Positions 10,301-18,471 of a stretch of 34,251 nt of DNA are shown here, in pieces. Position 1 is the first letter of the stretch. The number at the start of each line of letters is the position of its first letter. Position numbers and translations under genes: made by a program. The stretch spans positions 1 through 34,251 of the forward strand of contig JAJRVV010000151.1 in NCBI GenBank assembly GCA_024277135.1, written 5' to 3'. The stretch comes from Chloroflexota bacterium (GTDB lineage: Bacteria > Chloroflexota > Anaerolineae > Promineifilales > Promineifilaceae). A model generated the notes under the pieces. It saw only the letters and a list, made by a program, of their open reading frames with translations, was not told where the DNA came from and searched no databases.

Positions 10301-13300
10301 AAGATTTCCCCTTTGAAGATTCAGACAGCGCATTGATTGGCGGGATTGGCCGTCGCGTCAGCAGCTATATCGAAAACCAACAACTGTTGGCGCAGGTGCA
10401 GACTCATGTGGATAAACTTCAAATTGTGTCGGACGTGAGCACAACGGCCGCTGTCACGCTGGACACGCAAGAACTGCTGCAAAATGTGGCCGACCGCACG
10501 AAAGCCGGTTTTGATCTGTACCACGCGCATATTTACTTGTTAAACGACCTGAAAACCGAACTGATTTTAGCTGCTGGCGCAGATGCGGTTGGCCGCCAGA
10601 TGGTGGCTGATGGGCAGCGTATTTCGATGAGCAAACGGAAATCCCTGGTGGTGCGGGCCGCCAAGACGCGCCAGGGCGTGGTGGTCAATGATGTCCAGGC
10701 CGATACCGGTTTTTTGCCCAATCCAATGCTGCCCGAAACCCGCGCCGAGGTGGCTGTGCCCATGATCGCCGGCGAACGGGTGCTTGGCGTGCTGGATGTG
10801 CAGGCGGCGGCCGTCAATGCGTTTTCGGACGAGGATGTGCCGGTGTTTACCACGCTGGCGGCCCAGGTGGCGGCGGCGCTGCAAAATGCCGGCCAGCATG
10901 AGCAAACCCAATCCGCTTTAGATGAGTTGAGCGCGCTGCAACGAGCCATGACGCGCGAAGGTTGGCAGGCGTTTATGCTGAATCGGGAACGGCCGGTTCA
11001 AGGGTTTGTGGCTGACCAAAAAGCGATTCGCCCCATCGTGCGCAATGGCGGCCAGGAAACGGCCGTAGACGCAGTGGCCGGGGTGGAAACATTGATGAAA
11101 GATGAGACGGCCGTCATCACCCCTATGCGCTTGTATGGCGAAACCATTGGCGGATTAGGCGCGCGCGACCCATCCGGCAAACCGCTCGACGAAGAGCAGC
11201 GGGCTATTCTGGACGCGATTTCGCAGCAGGTGGCCGAGGCGCTGGAGCGGGCGCGGCTGACGGAACAAACAGAAATGGCGTTGGCGGAAACGGAAGAGCA
11301 AGCTCGCCGTCGCGCGCGCCTCAACCAGTTGAGCGCTGACCTGACCCGTACTCAAGAACTGGAAAAAATCTACGACATTGTCACCAGCGCCGCTCTGGAT
11401 ATGGTGGGCGGCAACCGCACCACGTTGACGCTGCTGTCGGATGACCAGCAAACCGTTACCGTCCTGGTGGCGCATGGGGACGTGGCCAAGGTGCCGCTCA
11501 ATACGCCGCTGCCGACAGATGCAGTGGTGCGCGGCGTGATTGAAAACCGCGCGGCCACGTTGCTCAACGACCCGGTGGGTAAAGGAGGGCGGGGAGGCGT
11601 TGTTAGCTCCATCGTGGCGCCATTGCTGGTGGGCGGCCGTGTCATTGGCACGCTCAACATCAGCAGCAAGCAGTACAACTACTATGACAAGGCTGACCGC
11701 GACCTGATCCTGCAACTGGCAAACATCCTCTCCTCGGTGGTGGAAAACCGGCAGTTATTCACCCAGATGCAGGAACGGGCGGAGGAACTAGCCATCATCA
11801 ACCAGGTGGCCGAGACCGTATCCCAGCACATGGAACCGGAACTGTTGCTGAAGGCGGTGTATGAGCAAATTCAGCGCGTGATGCCGGTTGACGCCTATCA
11901 CGTCGGTTTGCTGGACGTTGAAAATAGCGTACTCAATTACCCGGTTATGTTTGAGGATGGCGAATGGCTTGATTCGCCGCCGGTTCCCCTTAACCCCAAC
12001 TCCAATTCTTACAAAGTGCTTCAAACCGGCGAACCGGTCATTTTGAATCTGACAGCGGAGGACAAAGAAGCGCTCACGCAGGCAGGAGCCACCATTGGCG
12101 ATACCGCCAAACCCATGACCTCATCTTCCGCATTCTTGCCGTTGTTCCTGGGAACAAAGGCGGCGGGTGTGCTGGCAGTGCATAGCTACAAAGACAATGC
12201 CTACGATCAGGCGGATGTGGCGCTGTTGACGGGTATTGCCAACCATGTGGCGCTGGCGTTGGAAAATGCCCGACTGTTCGGCCAGACGGAAGAAGCGCTG
12301 GCGCAGACGGAAGCGCTTTATGCCGCCAGCGCCGAACTGAACGCAGCCCAAGCCTACCATGATATTTTGTCCACTTTGAAGCAGTACACCATTTTGGGTG
12401 AAGGCGCTCAAAATATCAGCATCAACCTGTTTGATCGACCCTGGACGAAGAAAGCGACGCCCGCCTGGATCGAGGTGATCGCCCGCTTAGGTGAGTTGTC
12501 CATGAAGTCGGCCGCCCGCCGTTATCAGGTTTCGGATTTCAAAGCGGCCAAATTGATTTATAAGACGCCTGGCCCTCTCATCATCGAAGATGTAGCCAAT
12601 GACAAACGGATTGATAAGAACACGCGGAATTTGTTTGCCAAACAGTTTGGCGCGGCCAGCGCCATTTTTGTGCCGTTGGATTATGGCGGGGAACGGGTGG
12701 GATATATCAATGCCATTTACCAGGAGTTGAAGACGTTCCCGGAAGATGAGGTGCGTCGTTTGGTGTCGCTGACCGGGCAGGCGGCCGTTTCAGTGCAAAA
12801 CATCCGCTTGTTGGATCAGGTGCGGGATGCGTTGGCTGAAGCAAGGCGGCAATCGGAGGAATTGGCCCTGATTAACCGGGTGGTGTCCTCGGTGGCGGCG
12901 ACGCTGGATGTGAGCGAAAGTTTGCAGATTGTAGCTACGGAATTGGCCCAGGCGGTGAATGTGGATGAGGTGGCTATCGCTTTGATGAATGAGGGCGGCG
13001 ACAGCCTGACGGTGGTGGCGGAGAATTATAATCCTGAAGAGGCGAACAGCAGTTTGGGCTATGTGATTCCGGTGGCCGGTAATGCGCTGACGCAAAAAGT
13101 GTTGGATACCCGCCAACCGCTGACGGTGTTGGACGCGCAAACGAATCCACTGACGGAGCCGGTGCATGACAGGATGCGGATGCGGGGCGTGCAAACGCTG
13201 CATTTATTCCCGATGATTGCCGGGAATACGATCATCGGCATGGTGGGAATTGACATTCTTGAAGAGGGAAAAATTCTGACTGACCAGGAACTCCAGTTGG

Positions 13301-14031
13301 CGCAAACGTTGGTGTATCAAGCGGCAACGGCCGTGCAAAATGCCCGTTTGTTTGCCGAATCCGAGGAACACGCCGAGGAACTGAGTATCCTGAACGAGAT
13401 GGGGCGGGCATTGACCACCAAGTTAGACTTGGAGAGCATCTTGATGGACACGCACCGGTATATCACCCGGCTGCTGGACATCAACGATATGTACATTGCC
13501 CTTTATGATGAAGCGGCGGATGAAGTAGACATCAAAATCTTCGGCAGCGGGGAAGATATTGCCCCGGAGGCGTTGCGCCGCCGGATGGGTAACGGCATTA
13601 CGGAGCTGGTGCTGCGCACCCGGCAGCCGTTGTTGATCAAGGATAATATTGAGCAGGCGGCCCAGGAATATGGCTTTGACCTGATTGGCCGGTCGGCGTC
13701 TTCCTGGTTGGGCGTGCCGATGACGGTGGGTGATAAGGTGTTGGGCATTGTGGCGGTCCAGGATTTTGACCAGGCGTATGCCTTTAATGAGCACCAACAA
13801 GATTTGCTGCTGGCGTTATCTAGCCAGGTGGCAATTGCGATTGAGAATGTGCGTCTGTTTGATCTGGAGCAGGCGCGGGCCAAGCGGGAACGGTTGTTGC
13901 GCGAAATTGCTGAGCAGGTGCGTCGTTCGACAAATGTGGAAACGGTTTTGAAAACGGCCGTCGAAGAAGTAGGCCGCGCGTTAGGCCGCCGCGCTTATGT
14001 GGTTTTGGACGAAGTGAATGGAGAAAGTTAG
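7348..14031 (+). CDS. Giant membrane sensor: multi-TM-dCache-HAMP-PAS with about seven GAF domains, no kinase
   Basis: 2227 residues. Residues 15-207 hold about seven membrane helices. Residues 231-514 form a dCache-type extracytoplasmic domain (the IFVTDRYGATVGATG and DEAWWQAAYREGEGAIYVS segments are typical). A further helix lies at 520-545 and HAMP at 541-594. Cytoplasmic order: GAF1 620-760, PAS 777-894, degenerate half GAF 917-1017, GAF2 1030-1180, GW module 1200-1304 (EGWQAF), GAF3 1330-1470, GAF4 1484-1644, GAF5 1664-1824, GAF6 1840-2000, GAF7 2014-2170, then the shared tail at 2180-2220. No catalytic or phospho-accepting domain is visible. GGAGGA at 7335-7340 and the ATGA overlap support the start. 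It probably scaffolds small-molecule sensing for the kinase that follows. GAF3 to GAF7 diverge from GAF1/GAF2 and may bind different ligands. Confidence 0.85.
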   Translation: MTNRDPVSTEKQQRNTIRIAVISAVFTGLIIVYFMVTSLATQLATGIFSEAALASVILAAALLALWLARRGRVVAGAWTLIAAFLYALTGSVITVSGLGILFGVLTLVLTFGIASNTLPASQIKRAAALSLSLSLAFVLLDGFDLFPRTPALMRADVWVITIGMLFVYGFFVIRQFNDYTFNIKLAIAFGVVSLVSLIGLAMVATITVRSQLENQINERYIAQTNNVAQIVDAFMEARISQIIAMAVTDVLKEELEKRNESYVGDETAILAEIKALDERWIQADDDDPLIQSIITAKRDNPAAFQLADFLDAFPDQTEIFVTDRYGATVGATGRLSDYYQADEAWWQAAYREGEGAIYVSHPEFDESAGVKAVLIAIPVVSEETGEVLGVIRSTLTLEDLELRLENVNVGEGGRVGLLHDTGQIIFALGADGGAALTIPAQVQDRLSDKEAQTIIIRDENQVSTLWGYAPVNSVVDVANDVMEEEELLISQSVANLNWSVVIKPDVRQALSPVDELRQNIQLFTVLILALTGAAAFVVARLLSRPILALTAAAEEMRRGNLRVALPPAGRDEIGRLSDAMGQMASRLRGMIGSLEQRVAERTNDLALAAEVGRRVSQIRALDELLAEAVELIRSRFSLYHAQIYLIDDEELILRASTGQAGEELLAREHRLAISEESINGAAADSRESVIVLDTAVDPFFQPNPLLPDTRSEMAIPLIAAGQVVGVLDLQSDESGTFSEETLPAFEALAGQLAVAIENANLFTVRAQAESALRESQQKYMDLVEGLPLGIYRNTPGAQGEMLEANTAMVNIFEADSKDAFLAISVADTYKDPKQRQEFSNRLLEQGIVENVELEMVTQKGRAFWGAVTAVKKEDASGGIYYDGFVQDITARKQAETLLNKRARELALLNELGQKTEETPPIPEYLAWAAQRIPPAMEYSECCLVAITYQDQVYGRARAIDLSRQIVEGLRIGGERVGRIYIAYTEDFPFEDSDSALIGGIGRRVSSYIENQQLLAQVQTHVDKLQIVSDVSTTAAVTLDTQELLQNVADRTKAGFDLYHAHIYLLNDLKTELILAAGADAVGRQMVADGQRISMSKRKSLVVRAAKTRQGVVVNDVQADTGFLPNPMLPETRAEVAVPMIAGERVLGVLDVQAAAVNAFSDEDVPVFTTLAAQVAAALQNAGQHEQTQSALDELSALQRAMTREGWQAFMLNRERPVQGFVADQKAIRPIVRNGGQETAVDAVAGVETLMKDETAVITPMRLYGETIGGLGARDPSGKPLDEEQRAILDAISQQVAEALERARLTEQTEMALAETEEQARRRARLNQLSADLTRTQELEKIYDIVTSAALDMVGGNRTTLTLLSDDQQTVTVLVAHGDVAKVPLNTPLPTDAVVRGVIENRAATLLNDPVGKGGRGGVVSSIVAPLLVGGRVIGTLNISSKQYNYYDKADRDLILQLANILSSVVENRQLFTQMQERAEELAIINQVAETVSQHMEPELLLKAVYEQIQRVMPVDAYHVGLLDVENSVLNYPVMFEDGEWLDSPPVPLNPNSNSYKVLQTGEPVILNLTAEDKEALTQAGATIGDTAKPMTSSSAFLPLFLGTKAAGVLAVHSYKDNAYDQADVALLTGIANHVALALENARLFGQTEEALAQTEALYAASAELNAAQAYHDILSTLKQYTILGEGAQNISINLFDRPWTKKATPAWIEVIARLGELSMKSAARRYQVSDFKAAKLIYKTPGPLIIEDVANDKRIDKNTRNLFAKQFGAASAIFVPLDYGGERVGYINAIYQELKTFPEDEVRRLVSLTGQAAVSVQNIRLLDQVRDALAEARRQSEELALINRVVSSVAATLDVSESLQIVATELAQAVNVDEVAIALMNEGGDSLTVVAENYNPEEANSSLGYVIPVAGNALTQKVLDTRQPLTVLDAQTNPLTEPVHDRMRMRGVQTLHLFPMIAGNTIIGMVGIDILEEGKILTDQELQLAQTLVYQAATAVQNARLFAESEEHAEELSILNEMGRALTTKLDLESILMDTHRYITRLLDINDMYIALYDEAADEVDIKIFGSGEDIAPEALRRRMGNGITELVLRTRQPLLIKDNIEQAAQEYGFDLIGRSASSWLGVPMTVGDKVLGIVAVQDFDQAYAFNEHQQDLLLALSSQVAIAIENVRLFDLEQARAKRERLLREIAEQVRRSTNVETVLKTAVEEVGRALGRRAYVVLDEVNGES

Positions 14032-14053
14032 GCGGTTTCGCAGGAGTTAGGTT

Positions 14054-17000
14054 ATGGCTGTTGCAAATGAGCTTTATCATCACATTGTAGAATCGGCTCA
14101 TGGGCCGGTACTGATCATCAAGGATGAGCAGGCCGTTGATTGGAATGCCGGCGCTTTGGAATTACTGGGCTATTCGGCAGAGGAACTGACGGGCAAGGCA
14201 TGGTTAGAGTTGATGGCGGCGGAACAGCCGGACGGCCGTCCCGCCAAAACCGCCTTCCGAGATGTTCTTGACTCCGTGCGTCAACAAGGCCAGGCGCCCT
14301 TTAACTGGGCCTTGCGATGCGCCGATGGCAGCGATTGTCCCACGACCGGTTCCATCTACCGGCTCGAAATCGACGATGAATGCTTCCAAATTTCTCTCTC
14401 TACTTTCGCTGCCGATCTGCCCGTCACCCAGGCTGATTTCCGCCTCCTGTTCGACGCCATTCCCGACGCCGTTGTCATTTATGATTTAGACGGTAACGTC
14501 ACCTATCTCAACCCGGCTTTTGAGGAGACGTTTGGCTGGACGTTAAGCGAGCTTTTTGGTAAGCGTACTGACTTTGTGCCCGACGAGAGCCGAGAGGAAA
14601 CGATGGCAGCGGTTTCTCGTTTACTCCAGGGCGACAAAAACATGAAGCTTATCACCAAACGGCTCACCAAGGACGGCCGTAAGCTCCACGTCAACATCAC
14701 CGCCACCCTCTTCGACGACGCCGACGGCAATCCGGCCGGCAGCATCATCGTCCTCCGCGACGAAACCGAATTCGTGCGTACTCAGGCTGCCCTTGAACTC
14801 AGCGAAGCGCAGCGACTCGATATATTGGAAAATATTGAAGACGGTTTTTTTGAACTGGATCATCAGGGCCGCATCGTCTACGCCAATCCTGCTCTCACCC
14901 GTATCTTTGGCTATTCTTTACAAGAATTAGTAGGCATGGAGTATCAGAGCTACGTAGATGAAGAATCTATCCCTGCCATATTCAGCGTCTTTAACAAAAT
15001 TTATACCACTGGCGAGGCGGTTCCCAGTTACGAATATCAGATTTATACCAAAGATGGCGATAAGCGTACTATGCAATTGTCCATCAGCCTCGCCCGCAAT
15101 GAAAACGGGGAGCCAACCGGCTTTCGCGGTATCGCCCGCGACATCACCGAGCGCTCTCAAACCGAAGAGAAACTACGCCAGTCCCAGATTGAACTGGAAA
15201 AACGGGTGGAGGAACGCGCGTCTAAACTGGCTGAAGCCAACATTCAACTACAAGAAGAGGTAGCTGAGCGTAAACACGCAGACATGGAGCTCCAGAGAAC
15301 AGTCGAAAACCAGCAAGTCCTCAACGCCTTGCTGCAAATCTCTCAGGAAAATATCCCTCTGGAAGAACAGCTAGACCACGCCATGAAAGCTATCTTCTCC
15401 TCCGGCTGGATGCGCACATTACCCAAAGGCAGCATCTTCCTGGTAGAAGATGAGCCTGACGTTCTGGTGCTTAAATCGGAACAAGACCTGGGTAAGCATC
15501 TGCTCAAGAAATGCGCCCGCGTGCCCTTTGGCAAATGTCTTTGCGGCCGGGCGGCCGCCACTGGCCAGCCGCTGTTCCGCGATTGCGTGGACGAAGAACA
15601 CGAAATTCGCTACCAGGGAATGCAGCCGCATGGCCACTACAATCTACCTATCCTGATTAATGAGCAAGTCGTTGGCGTTCTCAACCTCTATGTGGCAGAG
15701 GGGCATGAGCCGCGGCCGGCCGAACAGGAATTTTTGGACGCTGTGACCAACACGCTGGCGAACATGATTCAACATGCGCGAGACGAACAAGCGATTCAAG
15801 CATCATTGGCCCGGCGCGAGCGGCAGGTGCATACTTCCACCCAAATCGCGCAGGAAATTGCCGTCACCACCGACCTTTCCCAGCTCTATAACCAGGTTGT
15901 CACACTCGTCAAAGAACAATTCGACTTTTATCATGTGCAACTCCTCCGGTACGACCCGGCCATGGATTTGGTGGCGCTGGTTGTCGGCTATGGCGAGGTA
16001 GGGCAGAAAATGGTGGAGATGCACCACTCGATGCCATTGGGCGTCGGCTTAATCGGTCAGGCGGCGGCCACCGGCCAACCGGTCCTGTATGCGGATGTTT
16101 CCCAGGCCAGAGATTGGCGGCCTAACCCGCTCTTGCCGCAGACGCGGAGCGAGCTGGCAGTTCCCATTAAACTGCGCGATGAAGTGTTAGGCGTGTTGGA
16201 TATCCAGAGCCACCGCGTCAACGGGCTGGGACCAGATGATCAACTGGCTATGTCCGGTTTGTGCGGTCAGATTGCGGTTGCGATTGAAAGTACGCGCCTG
16301 CGTCAAGACATGGCGGCCCAATTAGAAGAATTGACTCAGTTGCAGCGCTCCTTCCTCCAGGAAGGGTGGCAAACCTATCGGCAGCAACGGAAACGCTTGC
16401 ATGGCTTTGCCTATGATCACAGCGGCCTGCATCCTATCAAGCCGGAAGATATGTCCAGGCTGAAAGGAAAAACGGTGAAACCGAAAAACGGCCGTACCCC
16501 CTCTCCCCTCACCACCCCCCTGGCCGTCCGCGACCATACCATCGGCCATCTCATCGTCGAAGACGACCCCAAAAATCCACTGACCAATGAGGAGCATCTG
16601 CTCATCCAATCTATCTCCGAACAGATAGCCGAAGCTCTGGAATCGGCCCGCTTGTTTGAACAGACCCAGGTCTCCCTGGCCGAACAAGAGCGTCTGGCAG
16701 GCGAGTTGGAGACGGTGGCTAAAGTGAGTACGGCCGCCTCCACCATCCTGGAAGTAGACGCCCTGCTCCAATCCGTGGTAGACCTGGCCAAAACCAGCTT
16801 CGGTCTCTACCATGCCCACATCTACTTGCGAGACGAGTTCACTGACAAATTGGTGCTGCGTGCCGGAGCCGACAGCGTGGGCCGGCTGATGGTGTTGGAA
16901 GGGCGCGAGATAGACCTGGAAGCCGAATCACTTATCGCTCGCGCCGCCCGCACCCGGCAAGGTATCATTGAGAACGATGTGCGCAAAACCATAGATTTCG

Positions 17001-17962
17001 TGCCCCACCCGCTCTTACCCAACACCCAGGCCGAATTAGCCGTCCCCATGATCGTCGGTGATAAATTGATGGGTGTGCTGGATCTACAATCGGAGCAAGT
17101 CGGTATCTTCCGCGAAGAAGAGATGGACGTATATCGCACGCTGGCCTCCCAGGTTGGGGTGGCGGTACAGAATGCCACCCTCTTCTCCGAGCAGATAGCC
17201 ACCGCCGACAAACTGCGTGAAGTTGACCGGCTCAAATCGGAATTTCTGGCTTCCATGAGTCACGAACTCCGAACCCCGCTCAACTCCATCATCGGCTTTG
17301 CCGACGTGTTGCTGGAAGGGTTGGATGGCGATTTGAACGACCGGATGGAAGAGGATGTGCGGCTCATCCGTGACAGCGGCTCCCATTTGCGCGAACTGAT
17401 CGGCGAGATTTTGGATATGTCCAAAATTGAAGCTGGGCGCATGGAACTCCGATACGAGAGAATTGACATGCGGGAAATGGCGCAAGACATTATTGCCACC
17501 GCCAGGCCCCTGGTACAACAGAAATCACTCGATTTGTTCCTGGAATTGGCGGATGATGTGGAGATTGTGGAGGCTGACCGTACCCGAATTCGACAGGTGA
17601 TGTGGAATATTCTGGGCAACGCCGTCAAGTTCACTGAGCGGGGGCATGTGAAATTGACGGTGGATATCGAGGAAAATAAAATGATGCGGATCGGGATTCA
17701 TGATACCGGCATCGGCATCAAGCCAGAAAATATCCCTGTCGTTTTTGAACAATTCCGCCAGGTGGACGGTAAATTGAACCGGAAAGTGGGCGGTACGGGT
17801 CTGGGTTTGCCCATCACCAAGAAATTGATTGAAATTCATGGCGGTGACATTTGGATTGAAAGTGAAGTGGGTGAAGGCAGTACCTTCTGGTTTACGTTGC
17901 CGCTGACGGAACAAATGGCGCGGGTGCGTAAGGGAACGTCGCCGCTGCCCTCATTGGAATAA
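14054..17962 (+). CDS. Soluble hybrid-input histidine kinase: PAS x3, GAF x3, HisKA, HATPase_c
   Basis: 1302 residues with no membrane helix. PAS-like domains lie at about 1-115, 126-240 and 255-372 (the last ends GIARDITERSQ), with a coiled coil at 376-415. GAF1 (433-575) is rich in Cys/His, GAF2 is at 603-752, a GW module at 766-869 (EGWQTY), and GAF3 at 889-1049. HisKA has MSHELRTPLN with the phospho-accepting His1070. HATPase_c shows the N box (NILGNAVKF), G1 (DTGIGI), F box (FEQFRQ) and G2 (GGTGLGL), so it should be active. AGGAG at 14042-14046 is 7 bases before the ATG, 22 bases after the giant sensor. It is the only kinase in the locus and the natural phosphoryl source for the receiver downstream. 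No receiver domain is fused. Confidence 0.9.
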   Translation: MAVANELYHHIVESAHGPVLIIKDEQAVDWNAGALELLGYSAEELTGKAWLELMAAEQPDGRPAKTAFRDVLDSVRQQGQAPFNWALRCADGSDCPTTGSIYRLEIDDECFQISLSTFAADLPVTQADFRLLFDAIPDAVVIYDLDGNVTYLNPAFEETFGWTLSELFGKRTDFVPDESREETMAAVSRLLQGDKNMKLITKRLTKDGRKLHVNITATLFDDADGNPAGSIIVLRDETEFVRTQAALELSEAQRLDILENIEDGFFELDHQGRIVYANPALTRIFGYSLQELVGMEYQSYVDEESIPAIFSVFNKIYTTGEAVPSYEYQIYTKDGDKRTMQLSISLARNENGEPTGFRGIARDITERSQTEEKLRQSQIELEKRVEERASKLAEANIQLQEEVAERKHADMELQRTVENQQVLNALLQISQENIPLEEQLDHAMKAIFSSGWMRTLPKGSIFLVEDEPDVLVLKSEQDLGKHLLKKCARVPFGKCLCGRAAATGQPLFRDCVDEEHEIRYQGMQPHGHYNLPILINEQVVGVLNLYVAEGHEPRPAEQEFLDAVTNTLANMIQHARDEQAIQASLARRERQVHTSTQIAQEIAVTTDLSQLYNQVVTLVKEQFDFYHVQLLRYDPAMDLVALVVGYGEVGQKMVEMHHSMPLGVGLIGQAAATGQPVLYADVSQARDWRPNPLLPQTRSELAVPIKLRDEVLGVLDIQSHRVNGLGPDDQLAMSGLCGQIAVAIESTRLRQDMAAQLEELTQLQRSFLQEGWQTYRQQRKRLHGFAYDHSGLHPIKPEDMSRLKGKTVKPKNGRTPSPLTTPLAVRDHTIGHLIVEDDPKNPLTNEEHLLIQSISEQIAEALESARLFEQTQVSLAEQERLAGELETVAKVSTAASTILEVDALLQSVVDLAKTSFGLYHAHIYLRDEFTDKLVLRAGADSVGRLMVLEGREIDLEAESLIARAARTRQGIIENDVRKTIDFVPHPLLPNTQAELAVPMIVGDKLMGVLDLQSEQVGIFREEEMDVYRTLASQVGVAVQNATLFSEQIATADKLREVDRLKSEFLASMSHELRTPLNSIIGFADVLLEGLDGDLNDRMEEDVRLIRDSGSHLRELIGEILDMSKIEAGRMELRYERIDMREMAQDIIATARPLVQQKSLDLFLELADDVEIVEADRTRIRQVMWNILGNAVKFTERGHVKLTVDIEENKMMRIGIHDTGIGIKPENIPVVFEQFRQVDGKLNRKVGGTGLGLPITKKLIEIHGGDIWIESEVGEGSTFWFTLPLTEQMARVRKGTSPLPSLE

Positions 17963-17985
17963 TGTAAATTTTGCATGAAAACGTA

Positions 17986-17997
17986 CCCCAATTGGGG
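17986..17997. repeat. 12-base perfect palindrome between kinase and receiver genes
   Basis: CCCCAATTGGGG lies in the 106-base gap before the receiver gene. It could be a regulator site or a small hairpin; it has no T-run. Confidence 0.35.
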
Positions 17998-18068
17998 ATT
18001 CATTGGTAGAATTCCGGGGAGAATTAAGTTAGACGGCCGTCCTTGACGACCACCATTGAGAGAAAGAT

Positions 18069-18452
18069 ATGAGCGACAAACGCCGAACGGTGCTATGTGT
18101 TGAAGATAATGCAGTCAATATGCTGCTGGTATCCCGAATTGTGGAGGCCGAGGGACATGCTCTGGTGAAAGCCGAAGACGGCCCTGCAGCTTTAGACATT
18201 TTGGAAGATATGGTGCCGGACATTATTTTATTGGATATTAACTTGCCCGGCATTGATGGGCTGGAACTGGCCCGCCGTTTCAAAGCGGATGAACGGCTGG
18301 CGCCGGTGCCGTTGATCGCCACCACTGCCCAGGTGTTGGTGGGGGATCGGGAACGCTGCCTGGAAGCAGGCTGCGACGATTATTTGCCCAAGCCGCTGGA
18401 CATCCGCAAACTGCGCGAAGTGATGCGCCAGTATTTGGATAACAATAGTTGA
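18069..18452 (+). CDS. Stand-alone CheY-like response regulator receiver
   Basis: 127 residues, a single receiver domain. The acidic pair is E12-D13, the phospho-accepting aspartate D56 (IILLDINLPGIDG), the switch threonine T85/T86 before Ala, and the invariant lysine K108 (YLPKPLD). There is no DNA-binding or enzymatic output domain, so it would act through protein interaction or phosphotransfer. It is the last gene of the sensory locus, 106 bases after the kinase. The ribosome site is weak (AGAAAG before the ATG). A strong terminator follows at 18476. Confidence 0.92.
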   Translation: MSDKRRTVLCVEDNAVNMLLVSRIVEAEGHALVKAEDGPAALDILEDMVPDIILLDINLPGIDGLELARRFKADERLAPVPLIATTAQVLVGDRERCLEAGCDDYLPKPLDIRKLREVMRQYLDNNS

Positions 18453-18471
18453 GCAAAACGTGAACCGCGAT

